Positions 27,520-36,721 of a stretch of DNA of 64,000 bases are shown piece by piece (within the stretch, counting starts at the first letter, position 1; every line of letters starts with the position of its first letter). Both the position numbers and the translations under genes were made by a program. The DNA is from Competibacter sp963695105. GTDB taxonomy: Bacteria > Pseudomonadota > Gammaproteobacteria > Competibacterales > Competibacteraceae. The stretch spans positions 248,001 through 312,000 of the forward strand of contig CAVOGC010000055.1 of assembly GCA_963695105.1 (NCBI GenBank), given 5' to 3'. The notes under the pieces were generated by a model that did not search any database, was not told the origin of the DNA, and was given only the letters and a program-made list of their open reading frames with translations.

Positions 27520-29259
27520 ATGGCAATGCACGGTTTCAATGATTCCGTTTTTCGGCGGGATGGCTCCGCCAAGGCGACGCTTGCGAAAAAACCCGCAAGT
27601 AGCCGGCCGACCGCTTGGCTGCTGGTCGCCGGCCTCGCGCTTTGGGCCTGGATTGCCATCGCAACCGCCGCTCCCGGCGGGGAAACCGGCGCCTACCCTC
27701 TCGCGGCCGGCAAGTACGAACGCGCGGAGGTATCGGTGGACGGGCGGGTCATTCTCAGCGTGCGGGGCGTCGAGGCCTTCCCGGCGCAACAGCGCGCCGA
27801 GGAAATCGCCGACAGAATCGTAGCCGCCGCCAAGGACCCCGCCATTCCCGCCGGAGCGGTGCGGACGGAAGACAAAGGCGACCGCACCGACCTGCGCGCG
27901 GGAGACCGTTTCCTGTTCAGCCTGATTGATCCGGACGCCGCCCTGGAGGGGGTCAGCCGGGAAATCCTGGCTGAGGTGGTCAAACTACGATTTATGGAAG
28001 TGATCGCATCCTATCGCCACGACCGCAGCCCGCGCGTGTTGTTGATCAACTCGCTGTACGCCATCGCGGCCATGCTGGTGACCGTGGGGCTGTTGTTCAG
28101 TTTCCACTGGGGCTTTCGCCGCTTGGACGACATCGTCGCGCTGCGGCTACAGGCCCATCTCAAGGCGTTGGAGGCGCAATCGGCGCGGTTCTTGAGAGCC
28201 CAACAGTTGGCGAACGCATTGCGTGGCGCCCTCAAGGCGATTTTCGTGCTACTCAAGGCGGTGCTGGTATTCCTCTCTCTCAATTTCGTCCTCGGCCTGT
28301 ATCCCTGGACACGATCATTCGCGGCGTGGCTGCTCGATCTGATCCTAAACCCCTTGCACGCCATGACCCTGGCCGTGCTCGCCGCGGTGCCGAATCTGAT
28401 CTTCATTGCACTCCTGATCCTGGTAACCCGCTACATCCTGAAGATGATCGAAACCTTCTTCAGCAGCATCGACCAAGGGGCAATTCGGCTGGCGTCCTTC
28501 GAACGGGAATGGGCGTGGCCGACTTACCGGATTGCCCGCACACTGGTCATCATCTTCGCGGTGGTGATGGCCTATCCCTACGTACCGGGTTCGCAATCCG
28601 ACGCCTTCAAGGGCATCTCGATCTTTCTTGGTCTGATTATCTCGCTGGGTTCGTCATCGATCATCGCCAACATCATCGCCGGCTACAGTCTGGCCTACCG
28701 GCGCCCGTTCAAAATCGGCGACCGGGTCAAGATCAACGGCACCGTCGGCGACGTGATGGAGATGCGGGTGCTGGTGGCCCGGCTGCGCTCGCCCAAAAAC
28801 GAAGAGATCGTCCTCCCCAGCACCACGATCCTGAACGGCGAGGTCATCAACTACAGCACCCTCGCCAGAGAGCAGGGCCTGGTGCTGCACACCACGGTCG
28901 GCATCGGCTACGAGACGCCCTGGCGACAGGTGGAAGCCATGCTGCGAATGGCCGCTGACCGCACGGTGGGCTTGCTCAAACAACCGCCGCCATTCGTGCT
29001 GCAAACGGCGCTTGGGGATTTCGCCGTCACCTACGAACTGAACGCTTACTGCAAGGACCCCCAGGCCATGGCCCGGCTTTACTCGGCGCTGCATCAGAAC
29101 ATTCTGGACATATTCAACGAACACGGCGTGGCGATCATGACCCCGGCCTACATCAGCGACCCGCCGGAACCCAAGCTCGTGCCCAAGGATCAGTGGTACG
29201 CGGCGCCGGCAACACCGCCCGCTGAAAGCGCGCAACCGGAACCAGCCGGCCCAGCCTGA
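27520..29259 (+). CDS. MscS-family mechanosensitive ion channel
   Basis: About 579 residues. ATG 27520 is chosen because GGAAGAGATCA lies just upstream; a TTG 30 bases earlier is less likely. A signal-like helix (about 32-52) leads to a periplasmic domain (to about 165), followed by several helices. The pore helix is GISIFLGLIISLGSSSIIANIIAGYSLAYRRPF, and the cytoplasmic beta domain starts KIGDRVKINGTVGDVMEMRVL, with LPSTTILNGEVINYS. These are hallmarks of MscS channels, which open under hypo-osmotic shock. The C-terminus ends in a Pro/Ala-rich tail. It appears to be a single-gene unit. Confidence 0.94.
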   Translation: MAMHGFNDSVFRRDGSAKATLAKKPASSRPTAWLLVAGLALWAWIAIATAAPGGETGAYPLAAGKYERAEVSVDGRVILSVRGVEAFPAQQRAEEIADRIVAAAKDPAIPAGAVRTEDKGDRTDLRAGDRFLFSLIDPDAALEGVSREILAEVVKLRFMEVIASYRHDRSPRVLLINSLYAIAAMLVTVGLLFSFHWGFRRLDDIVALRLQAHLKALEAQSARFLRAQQLANALRGALKAIFVLLKAVLVFLSLNFVLGLYPWTRSFAAWLLDLILNPLHAMTLAVLAAVPNLIFIALLILVTRYILKMIETFFSSIDQGAIRLASFEREWAWPTYRIARTLVIIFAVVMAYPYVPGSQSDAFKGISIFLGLIISLGSSSIIANIIAGYSLAYRRPFKIGDRVKINGTVGDVMEMRVLVARLRSPKNEEIVLPSTTILNGEVINYSTLAREQGLVLHTTVGIGYETPWRQVEAMLRMAADRTVGLLKQPPPFVLQTALGDFAVTYELNAYCKDPQAMARLYSALHQNILDIFNEHGVAIMTPAYISDPPEPKLVPKDQWYAAPATPPAESAQPEPAGPA

Positions 29260-29413
29260 CTTGCGCGTCTCGAGGCTCTGATACCGCCAGCCCATTGGCT
29301 CCATCGGCGCTGACTCCGTTCGTCGGAGCAGCCGCATTGGTCGTGCTGGGGTTTTGGAAGTTGCCGCCGTGGAAGTTGCCGCCGTGGAACGAGGCGGCGG
29401 GAGGACGGTCATG

Positions 29414-29716
29414 TCAGGCCCCGGCGGGAGGATTCCCAGCCTCATGGGAGGCCGCCGACAGTTGCGCCGGCAAGCTGTTCGACCCCTTGACGGGCTGCCT
29501 GGCCACAGCCTCCAGGAACACCAGGGCGCCGCGGGGCGGCGGCTCCGGCTGGAAATACAACTGATTGATTTCGTGTTCCGCGTTTAACCAGTCTTCCATG
29601 GAACAACCGCCTTGGAAACCCCGGCGTTCGGCGCGAAAATAGGCGGCTTCCGCAATCATGTGACGCCGCTGGTCGGCGGAAATTTTCTTCCGGGCGGCTC
29701 TTTTCAATTTCGGCAC
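29414..29716 (-). CDS. DUF2934 family protein
   Basis: A 100-residue protein with a basic start (MPKLKRAARKKISADQRRHM), then IAEAAYFRAERRGFQGGCSMEDWLNAEHEINQL, the DUF2934 pattern of an Ala-Tyr-x-x-Ala-(E/x)-x-Arg-Gly core and a Trp-Leu-x-Ala-Glu-x-Glu end. The C-terminal third is low-complexity. DUF2934 proteins are small, probably cytoplasmic, and of unknown function. It converges on mscS across about 150 bases in which no gene was seen. Confidence 0.82.
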   Translation of the reverse strand: MPKLKRAARKKISADQRRHMIAEAAYFRAERRGFQGGCSMEDWLNAEHEINQLYFQPEPPPRGALVFLEAVARQPVKGSNSLPAQLSAASHEAGNPPAGA

Positions 29717-29831
29717 GGCATGACTCCAGAAAGTCGTAAAGGCAACAGCCCCATGCTACCAGATTGAAATTTCACCAAGCCAGCCTCGCTACCGCAAGCC
29801 GGCCCCCGGTCGAAACTCCATCCACCCAGCG

Positions 29832-30362
29832 CTATTTGAACAGATCGTAGCCGACGGTGAACGCCACCGCCGCCGTGCCAAGCAGGTTGAGCTGCACGTT
29901 GAAATCGCCGAACTGGTAGCCGAGCGACGGCACCACGCCCGGCGCCACCCCATTGTTATTGTATGGGATCTTATCCTCGTAAGGTTCCTTGTAGCCAAGC
30001 AGCACACCACCGGTCAGTTTGAAGTACAGGTTGCTGTCGATGGATTCCAGCGGCCAGGATTTCCCAAAGTAAAAATACTGGCATTTCTGATCGAAACTGT
30101 TGTTGAAGTAAGACGCGCCGACCAGCCAGCGCGAAGAGGATTGCCACTCCGCGCCAACTATCCAGGAGTAGTCGGCGTGGTCGGGGTCGTGGTTGAAATG
30201 AATGACGCCCGGCGCCCCTTGCACCATCAGCACATCGCCCTCCTCGAAAATGCCGGCCCAAGCGTTGCCCACCGCCAGCAGCGTGAGCGCCGCGAACCCA
30301 AGCATCGCCCGAGCCACTGCGCGACGGCGTGAATTTATCCGAAACCTCAATGTTGGAATCAT
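29832..30362 (-). CDS. Putative small outer-membrane beta-barrel protein of unknown function
   Basis: A 176-residue protein with a signal peptide (basic start, then AMLGFAALTLLAVGNAWA cleaved before GIFEEGD). The mature part has alternating aromatic and polar strands: ADYSWIVGAEWQ, SRWLVGASYFNNSF, YFYFGKSWPLE, NLYFKLTGGVLLGY, VVPSLGYQFGDFNVQL and AFTVGYDLFK. The end with an aromatic near the C-terminus fits an outer-membrane barrel of about eight strands. A mature length of about 140 residues is consistent with that. The substrate or role cannot be named. It is divergent from ureE. Confidence 0.72.
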   Translation of the reverse strand: MIPTLRFRINSRRRAVARAMLGFAALTLLAVGNAWAGIFEEGDVLMVQGAPGVIHFNHDPDHADYSWIVGAEWQSSSRWLVGASYFNNSFDQKCQYFYFGKSWPLESIDSNLYFKLTGGVLLGYKEPYEDKIPYNNNGVAPGVVPSLGYQFGDFNVQLNLLGTAAVAFTVGYDLFK

Positions 30363-30497
30363 GTTTAATCCAATCGGCCATTCAAGCGTAAGTGTGGAGT
30401 GGGACGAGGCCCTCGATGAGAATCCTTTTAATCAAGCGCGCCGGACGCGAGCAATTCGCAAACCGCGCGATTATGCTTGATCGAGTTCGCCTTGACC

Positions 30498-30974
30498 ATG
30501 ATGATCCGAGAGATGAACACCGACGAAAATCCGGAACTACAGATTACCGAACGCCTGCACGAGCCGGTCTCCGCTCAAGCCACGCTAACCCTACCGTTTG
30601 AACAACGGCAAAAGAGCCGGCTGCGAACGCGGCTCGATAACGGCCAGGACGCCGGGCTGTTTCTGCCGCGCGGCACGGTGCTGCGCCACGGCGACCGCCT
30701 GCGCGCCAACTGCGGCCTCGTCGTGGAAGTACGCGCCGCCCCGGAAGCCGTCTCCACTGCCCGCGCCGACGATGCCCTGCTGCTGGCGCGCGCCGCCTAT
30801 CACCTCGGCAACCGCCACGTCGCCCTGCAGCTCGGCCCCGGCTGGCTGCGCTATCCACACGATCATGTGCTGGATAACATGGCGCGGGAATTGGGGCTAA
30901 CGGTAAGTCGCGAGCAGGCGCCGTTCGAGCCGGAAGCGGGTGCCTACGGCGGCGAGCACCACCACCATGTCTAG
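30498..30974 (+). CDS. ureE: Urease accessory protein UreE
   Basis: A nickel metallochaperone of about 158 residues. The N-terminal domain has ATLTLPFEQRQKSRLRTRLDNG, with GLFLPRGTVLRHGDRL, and the metal-binding domain has LARAAYHLGNRHVALQLGPGWLRYPHDHVLDNM, including conserved His in GNRHVAL and YPHDHV. It ends in a His-rich tail, GGEHHHHV, that can bind extra nickel. It delivers nickel to UreG for urease assembly. Several starts (30477 TTG, 30498, 30501, 30513) are possible; ATG 30498 is a reasonable choice. ureF follows after 60 bases. Confidence 0.92.
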   Translation: MMIREMNTDENPELQITERLHEPVSAQATLTLPFEQRQKSRLRTRLDNGQDAGLFLPRGTVLRHGDRLRANCGLVVEVRAAPEAVSTARADDALLLARAAYHLGNRHVALQLGPGWLRYPHDHVLDNMARELGLTVSREQAPFEPEAGAYGGEHHHHV

Positions 30975-31034
30975 ATCAGCCTCCTTGACCAGCCGCCACC
31001 AACCGCGCCCCGGCTCCCACCGCCCTTTCCCTGC

Positions 31035-31712
31035 ATGTCGCTAACGCTCTCCAGCCTGCCGCGCCTGCTGCAACTGTGCAGCCCTGCCCTGCCGGTGGGG
31101 GCTTACGCCTATTCGCAGGGACTGGAATGCGCGGTGGAGCGCGGCTGGGTGCGGGACGAAGCCAGCGCCGGCGACTGGATTCTCGGCCTGCTCGGTCACG
31201 GCCTGCGGCGTCTGGATCTGCCGGTGTTTGCCCGGCTGTACCGGGCCTGGCGCGCCACCGACCCGGAGGGAGTGCGCCACTGGAACGCCCGGCTATACGC
31301 CTCGCGCGAGGCAGCGGAATTGCAGCGGGAAGATCGCCATCTCGGCACGGCGCTGGCACGCTTGCTGGCCGACTTGGGCATCGCGGAAGCGGAACCATGG
31401 CGGAACGCGCCCCGAGTGTGCTTCGCCACCCTGTTCGGCCTGGCGGCGGTCAAGTGGGATATCCCGCTGCCGGAAGCCGCCACCGGCCACGCCTGGGCCT
31501 GGACCGAAAACCAGGTTGTCGCCGCCGCCCGTTTGCTTCCACTCGGTCAAACCGCCTGCCAGCGCCTGTTGGCCGCCGCTGGCCCGGCCATCGCCATTGC
31601 GGTGGAAGAAGGTCTGACACTGGCGGACGAGGACATCGGCGCCGCCGCGCCGGGGCTAGCTCTGGCCGGAGCGCTGCACGAAACCCAGTATTCGCGGCTG
31701 TTTCGGTCGTGA
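31035..31712 (+). CDS. ureF: Urease accessory protein UreF
   Basis: A 225-residue all-helical protein beginning MSLTLSSLPRLLQLCSPALPVGAYAYSQGLE, the UreF signature, with ARLYRAWRATDPEGVRHWNARL, ASREAAELQREDRHLGTAL, ATLFGLAAVKWDIPL and HAWAWTENQVVAAARLLPLGQTACQRLL. UreF bridges UreD and UreG in nickel insertion and gates GTP hydrolysis. In most urease clusters ureG follows at once. Here the 126 bases after ureF contain no ureG, and the next gene is on the opposite strand. Confidence 0.96.
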   Translation: MSLTLSSLPRLLQLCSPALPVGAYAYSQGLECAVERGWVRDEASAGDWILGLLGHGLRRLDLPVFARLYRAWRATDPEGVRHWNARLYASREAAELQREDRHLGTALARLLADLGIAEAEPWRNAPRVCFATLFGLAAVKWDIPLPEAATGHAWAWTENQVVAAARLLPLGQTACQRLLAAAGPAIAIAVEEGLTLADEDIGAAAPGLALAGALHETQYSRLFRS

Positions 31713-31838
31713 GCGGTTCCCCTGCAACCGGATGAGGGTAAATCGGCCTGCCCCAGCCACCAGGGCAGTTGACCCCAGACGGTTCATTTCAGCCCGGCCA
31801 CGGCCGGATTGGACCGTTTTGCGCGCTGGACGGCAGCG

Positions 31839-32033
31839 CTAGCAAACACGTTTGCGCCCGATATGGTCACGCGCCAACTCGAGCAGTTCGAGCGGCGGTT
31901 CGTAGCCGGTGCGGCGGCAGTTCTGCAAGTATTCGCTCAGACGCGGCTCGGCGTCGTGCCGGTTAGCGAGTTCGATGAGTTCCAACAACTCGATCATGCG
32001 AAGCGCGGGGACGGTGGCAACGGTTTGCAACAT
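31839..32033 (-). CDS. Small hypothetical protein (64 aa)
   Basis: A 64-residue frame beginning MLQTVATVPALRMIELLELIELAN, followed by SEYLQNCRRTGYEPPLELLELARDHIG. It looks like two amphipathic Leu/Glu-rich helices. A GAGGAA ribosome-binding site lies about eight bases before the ATG, which supports expression. It sits alone between ureF and the GGDEF gene, converging on ureF. I do not recognise a family and propose no function. Confidence 0.55.
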   Translation of the reverse strand: MLQTVATVPALRMIELLELIELANRHDAEPRLSEYLQNCRRTGYEPPLELLELARDHIGRKRVC

Positions 32034-32134
32034 GTGGAGGTTCCTCGGGTTGGACTATGAGCTATCGGAAAATTATGCATTAAACGTGCCAAAAATTCAC
32101 ACGCCCCGAAACGCTCCGGAATCCCACCGCACTC

Positions 32135-33145
32135 TCAGCAACTGCTCACATCCCGAGCCGCGTGCTGGCCGGAGGCGATCGATTGAGTCACTCGGTTGCG
32201 GCCCTCCCGCTTTGAGCGGTACAACGCCTGCCCGGCGCGCCGCAGCAGTTCCGCGCCACCTTCCCCCTCGGTCCGCATCGCCACCCCGAAGCTGGCGGTG
32301 ATCGGCCCATGCCGCGGCAGGATCGACCGCGATTCCAGCCGCTGCCGAATACACTCGGCGATCACCGCCGCGGCTCCCAACAAGGTCTGTGGCAACAGTA
32401 CGACAAACCCATCTCCGCCGGACCGCGCCACCAGATCGCCTTGTCGGCTGTGTTCGCGCAACAGCGCCGCGAAACCTCGCAAAACCTCATCGCCGATCGC
32501 GCATCCCCAGCGCTCGGTAATCTGCTTGAAATGATCCAGATCGGCGACCAGCAAACAGAACGGATGACGCTGGCGGCGGCTGCGTTCGACCGCCGCCGCC
32601 AGCGCCTCTTCCAACCGCCGCCGGTTGCCGGCCTCCGTCAGCGAATCGAAATACGTCGGCGCTCTGAACATCGCTTCGTTGCGCTGCAACTCCCGGTTGG
32701 CTCGCGACCACTGGTGCTGGAGCCTGGCCAGTTCAGCATTCAGTTGCAGCACTGTCGCCCCCAGCGCCTCCAACCCCTCCACATCGCACTCGGCCGCCAC
32801 CAACAACCGCCCCTGCGGCCAGCGGTAGACATGGCCCTGCAGGGCGTGGTTTTGCCGGTCCGCGCGAGCGATGTGCAGCGTGCCCCGATACAACAGCAGC
32901 GCGCGCCCCTGGTACGGCACCAGCGCCTGTACGTCCTCCAGGTGGGGGCTGATAAAGAGTGTGCGCGCATTCCAGGGTTGGCCAACCCTTTCCGGCGGTG
33001 GCACCAGTCGCAGGAAGCTGCGGTTAGCCGCCAAAATGCGACAATTTTCGTCCAGCAGCGCGATCGCGACATTGCCGCGTTCCTGCAGGAGCGCCGGCAG
33101 GCCAATGTCTTCCAGCGAAAGAATCTCATGAATCTCATCGTTCAT
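32135..33145 (-). CDS. GGDEF-domain protein with a degenerate GGDGF active site
   Basis: About 336 residues from ATG 33145 (MNDEIHEILSLEDIGLP). The N-terminal half (about 15-140) resembles a PAS-like sensor (NVAIALLDENCRILAANRSFLRLV). A coiled stretch (about 145-175) leads to a GGDEF domain: FDSLTEAGNRRRLEEAL, FCLLVADLDHFKQITERWG, DLVARSGGDGFVVLLPQ, then ITASFGVA and LYRSKREGRNRV. The signature reads SGGDGF, so the catalytic Glu of GGDEF is replaced by Gly. Loss of diguanylate cyclase activity and a sensory role are likely. An upstream in-frame start at 33277 lacks support. Confidence 0.88.
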   Translation of the reverse strand: MNDEIHEILSLEDIGLPALLQERGNVAIALLDENCRILAANRSFLRLVPPPERVGQPWNARTLFISPHLEDVQALVPYQGRALLLYRGTLHIARADRQNHALQGHVYRWPQGRLLVAAECDVEGLEALGATVLQLNAELARLQHQWSRANRELQRNEAMFRAPTYFDSLTEAGNRRRLEEALAAAVERSRRQRHPFCLLVADLDHFKQITERWGCAIGDEVLRGFAALLREHSRQGDLVARSGGDGFVVLLPQTLLGAAAVIAECIRQRLESRSILPRHGPITASFGVAMRTEGEGGAELLRRAGQALYRSKREGRNRVTQSIASGQHAARDVSSC

Positions 33146-33203
33146 GGTTGTCGCTTCCTGAAGCCATTCAGGCGGACAGTGCGCGCCCTCGCGGCGGCCG
33201 GCG

Positions 33204-33644
33204 TCAACCGCCCTGGGACAGGATGGCGCCGGACAGCGGATGACCTGCATCGTCCAGGGGAATATCCACCCACTCATCGCGGTGGATGCGCCGCAAGTCC
33301 ATAATCGACCAGGGTACCAGAACCAGCGCCGCCAAAATCCAGGCGATCAGATACCAGACCCAGCCACCGCCGGGAATAAAAGTCGCGACCACGACAAAAA
33401 AGCCGGTGACCCCGTAGAAGCGATAGGCCGCCTGCTGGGTGTAATGCCCCACTTTTGGGTCGGGATGATGGCGGTTCATCGCGTACACCAGCATCGAGGC
33501 GCCGAACCAGAAAATCAGCAGGGGAAACGGCACTAGAATCGCAATCAGGTTGCCGTAATTCATCAGGGTGGAAGCCCGCCTGGCGGACGAACCGCGCGCC
33601 ACCTTGCCGATAGCGGTATTTTCGCTTTGTTCCAGGATATGCAT
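33204..33644 (-). CDS. Hypothetical two- to three-helix inner-membrane protein
   Basis: About 146 residues from ATG 33644 (MHILEQSENTAIGKVARG), with a GGAAAGGGG ribosome-binding site upstream. After a polar N-terminus come three hydrophobic segments, YGNLIAILVPFPLLIFWFGASMLVY, FYGVTGFFVVVATFIPG and WVWYLIAWILAALVLVPWSI, then a charged tail (DLRRIHRDEWVDIPLDDAGHP). No family is recognised. It lies just upstream of the GGDEF gene on the same strand, 58 bases apart, and is divergent from comF. The two minus-strand genes may be co-transcribed. Confidence 0.65.
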   Translation of the reverse strand: MHILEQSENTAIGKVARGSSARRASTLMNYGNLIAILVPFPLLIFWFGASMLVYAMNRHHPDPKVGHYTQQAAYRFYGVTGFFVVVATFIPGGGWVWYLIAWILAALVLVPWSIMDLRRIHRDEWVDIPLDDAGHPLSGAILSQGG

Positions 33645-33742
33645 CGCAAACCCCTTTCCATAACCAATAAACCCGAACCTCGCCGGAAAACCAGCCGGGT
33701 CCGGGAACCTGCCGCGGCGCGGGCAACCCAGAGCGGCGGGCC

Positions 33743-34453
33743 ATGAGCCTCGCCTGGCTGCGTGCCCTGCAGTATGGGCTCCTGCCGCCGACCTGCCTGC
33801 TGTGCGGGGCCGCCGGCGCGGGCAACCGCGATTTGTGCGCCGGCTGCGGCGCCGACCTGCCGCGCAACCTGCCGGCCTGTCCGGGTTGCGCCCTGCCGCT
33901 GGCGGCGGGCTCCGCTGAAAACTGCGAGCACTGCCGGGCACGGGCTTACAGCTTTGACAGGGCCTTCGTGCCTTTTCGCTATCGACCGCCGGTGGATTTT
34001 TTAATCCTTGGGTTGAAATTCAACCGCCGGCTAAGCCATGCCCGACTGCTGGGCGAGCTGTTCGCGGCGGCGCTGGCCGAGCGGGGCGCGCCGCCGCCCG
34101 ATTGTATCATTCCGGTGCCGCTCCATCCGCTGCGCCTGCGGGAACGCGGATTCAATCAGGCGCTGGAGCTGGCGCGCCCCAGCGCCCACCGCTTCCGCGT
34201 GCCGCTGCTGGCCGATGGCCTGCGCCGCGTGCGCCACACCACCCCGCAAACCCAACTGGACGCCGGCCGTCGCCACGGTAACCCGCGGGGGGCGTTCGCC
34301 GCCGGCCAGCCCCTGTCGGGACGGCGGGTGGCGCTGATGGACGACGTGGTCACCACGGCCAGCACCGTTGCCGAGTGCTCCCGCATTCTACGGGCCAGTG
34401 GCGCGGCGGACATCGAAATCTGGGCCATCGGCCGCGCCGTCATTGGTCCGTAG
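33743..34453 (+). CDS. comF: ComF family phosphoribosyltransferase-like protein
   Basis: A 236-residue protein with a Cys-rich start (LPPTCLLCGAAGAGNRDLCAGCGADLP then CPGCALPL and CEHCRARAY) for zinc binding, then a phosphoribosyltransferase domain. Family motifs are PFRYRPPVDFLILGLKFNRR, IIPVPLHPLRLRERGFNQALEL, RHTTPQTQLDAGRRHGNPRGAF and VALMDDVVTTASTVAECSRIL, where DDVVTT is the PRPP loop. ComF (GntX in E. coli) supports DNA uptake and catabolism in some bacteria. It appears as a single gene. Confidence 0.93.
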   Translation: MSLAWLRALQYGLLPPTCLLCGAAGAGNRDLCAGCGADLPRNLPACPGCALPLAAGSAENCEHCRARAYSFDRAFVPFRYRPPVDFLILGLKFNRRLSHARLLGELFAAALAERGAPPPDCIIPVPLHPLRLRERGFNQALELARPSAHRFRVPLLADGLRRVRHTTPQTQLDAGRRHGNPRGAFAAGQPLSGRRVALMDDVVTTASTVAECSRILRASGAADIEIWAIGRAVIGP

Positions 34454-34573
34454 ACCGGTCGCCCGAACCGCCAATCCGCCCGCATTCGGCCGATGGCCGG
34501 TAATTAGCGTTACCTCCACGCCTGAAATCTCGTAGAATGCCGCGCCAATTTGTTCCCGGACAGCATGGGCGCC

Positions 34574-36721
34574 ATGAAAACAACCGATCCGGCTTTCGGT
34601 CAGGCCATTCGTTCCCACGACGAACTCATCAAACGCCGCGATCTGGCGATTTGGATCGGTGCCGAGCCGACCTTCACCGACCGTACCTCCGAAGCCCCGG
34701 AATGGCTGCATAATGCCCTCGGCCCAACCAAGGAAGCGCGCGCCCGGCACATGCTGGCTCAAGCCCTTGAGCAAACGCCGGGCGCGGTGATCCTGCGGAC
34801 CCTGGGCCGGCAGTACCCCAAGGAAGATCGGCCGCGCTGGAGCCTGGGACTGTATCGACGCCGGGACAACCAAGCAGTCTGGTCCGGCCCGCCCGACCCA
34901 TTGCTGGCCAGCACGCCCGCCGCCCTGTCCACCGGCCAGCTTGAGGACTTCTGGGAACAACTCGCCCAACGACTCGGCGCGCTCGGCTGGCCCGCGCTGC
35001 TGTTCGCGGTCGAGACCTACCCCGGCCTGCGCATCGTGTTCCGCCGCGACCGGCTGCCGCTGCTGGCCAACCCCGAGCGGGACCCGAGGCTGGCCCGCCC
35101 CAGCCTGCACGGCCAGCCGATTCCGCCACAGGGACCGCGCGACGAACTGGCCGAACAGGGCACATTCCTGCTCGGCATCGGCTGGCCCGGTCCGGAACAG
35201 GATTTGGAGGCGGTCGCCGCGCCCTGCGTGGAGCTGCCGGCCTGCCCCGAGGTCGAGATGTTCCAACAGTTGCTGGCGGCGGTCGGCGCGGCGGCCAAGA
35301 CCGCCGGGCTGCCGGGACTGATCCTCACCGGCTTTTCCCCGCCAGTGGACGCCAGCGTGGCCTGGACCACGCTGACGCCCGACCCGGCCGTGGTGGAAAC
35401 CAACATGGCGCCGGCGGCGGATGTCGCCACTTTCCTGCACGAAAGCCGGTCCTGGTTTGCCGCCGCCACCGCCGCCGGTCTTGCCCCCTACCGACTGCAT
35501 TACAACGGCCAGTGCACCGATTCCGGCGGCGGCGGCCAACTGACCCTGGGCGGCCCCAACCCGGACCGCAGCCCATTTCTGAGCCAGCCTCATTTGCTGC
35601 CGGCACTGCTCGCTTACTTCAACCGCCACCCGGCCCTGTCGTTTTATTTCGCCGGCGATTTTGTCGGCAGTTCCAGTCAGGCGCCGCGCCCCGACGAACG
35701 GACCACCGATATCTTTGAGGAAATGGCGCTGGCCCTGGCGCTGCTTCAGCGCCAGCGCAACCCGACACCGGAACTGCTCTGGCAAAGCCTGTCGCCCTTT
35801 CTAGCCGATCCGGCCGGTAACCCGCACCGCGCCGAAATCAATATCGAAAAGCTGTGGAACCCCTACCTGCCCGGCCGCGGTCAGTTGGGGCTGGTGGAGT
35901 TCCGCGCCTTTCGCATGCCACCCACCCCGGAACGGCTGGCAACCCTGGCGGCGCTGCTGCGAGCCATCGCCGCCATGCTGGCCCAGACGCCGGATTATCC
36001 CGAACCGACCCGCTGGGGCCAAGAACTGCACGACCGCTTCGCCCTGCCCTACTACCTGCGCGCCGATCTGTGGGAGGTGCTGGACGAACTGGCTCGCACT
36101 GGTCTGGGGCTGGGCCAGGCACTGATCGCCGAACTGCTGGATGACAACCACCACTGGCTGGCCGAGGCGAGATTCGGTGGCTGCCGGCTCACCGTCCGGC
36201 GCGGACTGGAGTTCTGGCCACTGCTGGGCGACGCGCTGACTCAGGAGCACGGCCATTCGCGGCTGGTGGACGCCAGCAGCGCGCGACTGGAAATCAGCCT
36301 GTGCTCCGACTCCGAAACCGGGCAACAGGATCCGGATCTGGCCGGTTGGCGGCTGACGGTGAACGGCTACCGGCTGCCGCTACGCCGGGAAGACGAGATG
36401 GACGGAGAAACCTGGCTGTACGGGCTGCGCTACCGCCGCTTCAAACCCTGGACCGGCCTGCATCCGCTGCTGGAAGCGCAGGGTCCGATCGAACTGCTGT
36501 TGAGTCACCCCCGCCAACCGGGCGCGTTGCGGCTCACCCTGCACGAGTGGCGACCGCGGGGCGGCGGTTACGACGGCTTGCCCCACGACCTGGAGGAAGC
36601 AGCGTTCCGCCGGACCGAACGCTTCGTGATCGAACAGCTCGAAACCGCTCCCGCCGCACCGCCGCTGGAACCGCCACCGGCCGCCCTGACCCCCCACACC
36701 CTCGACCTGCGCCGCCTTTAG
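34574..36721 (+). CDS. Stand-alone DUF2126 protein
   Basis: About 715 residues. The start region HDELIKRRDLAIWIGAEPTFTDR and ALGPTKEARARHMLAQ match the DUF2126 core, in which AEPTFT and ALGPTK are typical. Later segments include RPRWSLGLYRRRDN, YNGQCTDSGGGGQLTLGGPNP, SFYFAGDFVGSSSQAPRPDER and LVEFRAFRMPP. In most genomes DUF2126 is the C-terminal part of a roughly 1,100-residue protein whose N-terminus is a transglutaminase-like protease, encoded beside ATP-grasp and alpha-E genes. Here only the DUF2126 part is present and none of the partners is nearby. The enzymatic role is unproven. Starts at 34565 and 34550 are possible. Confidence 0.82.
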   Translation: MKTTDPAFGQAIRSHDELIKRRDLAIWIGAEPTFTDRTSEAPEWLHNALGPTKEARARHMLAQALEQTPGAVILRTLGRQYPKEDRPRWSLGLYRRRDNQAVWSGPPDPLLASTPAALSTGQLEDFWEQLAQRLGALGWPALLFAVETYPGLRIVFRRDRLPLLANPERDPRLARPSLHGQPIPPQGPRDELAEQGTFLLGIGWPGPEQDLEAVAAPCVELPACPEVEMFQQLLAAVGAAAKTAGLPGLILTGFSPPVDASVAWTTLTPDPAVVETNMAPAADVATFLHESRSWFAAATAAGLAPYRLHYNGQCTDSGGGGQLTLGGPNPDRSPFLSQPHLLPALLAYFNRHPALSFYFAGDFVGSSSQAPRPDERTTDIFEEMALALALLQRQRNPTPELLWQSLSPFLADPAGNPHRAEINIEKLWNPYLPGRGQLGLVEFRAFRMPPTPERLATLAALLRAIAAMLAQTPDYPEPTRWGQELHDRFALPYYLRADLWEVLDELARTGLGLGQALIAELLDDNHHWLAEARFGGCRLTVRRGLEFWPLLGDALTQEHGHSRLVDASSARLEISLCSDSETGQQDPDLAGWRLTVNGYRLPLRREDEMDGETWLYGLRYRRFKPWTGLHPLLEAQGPIELLLSHPRQPGALRLTLHEWRPRGGGYDGLPHDLEEAAFRRTERFVIEQLETAPAAPPLEPPPAALTPHTLDLRRL

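Noticed and set aside
31713..31838. The position after ureF, examined for ureG
   Set aside because: No P-loop GTPase sequence is readable in any frame here or elsewhere in the window.
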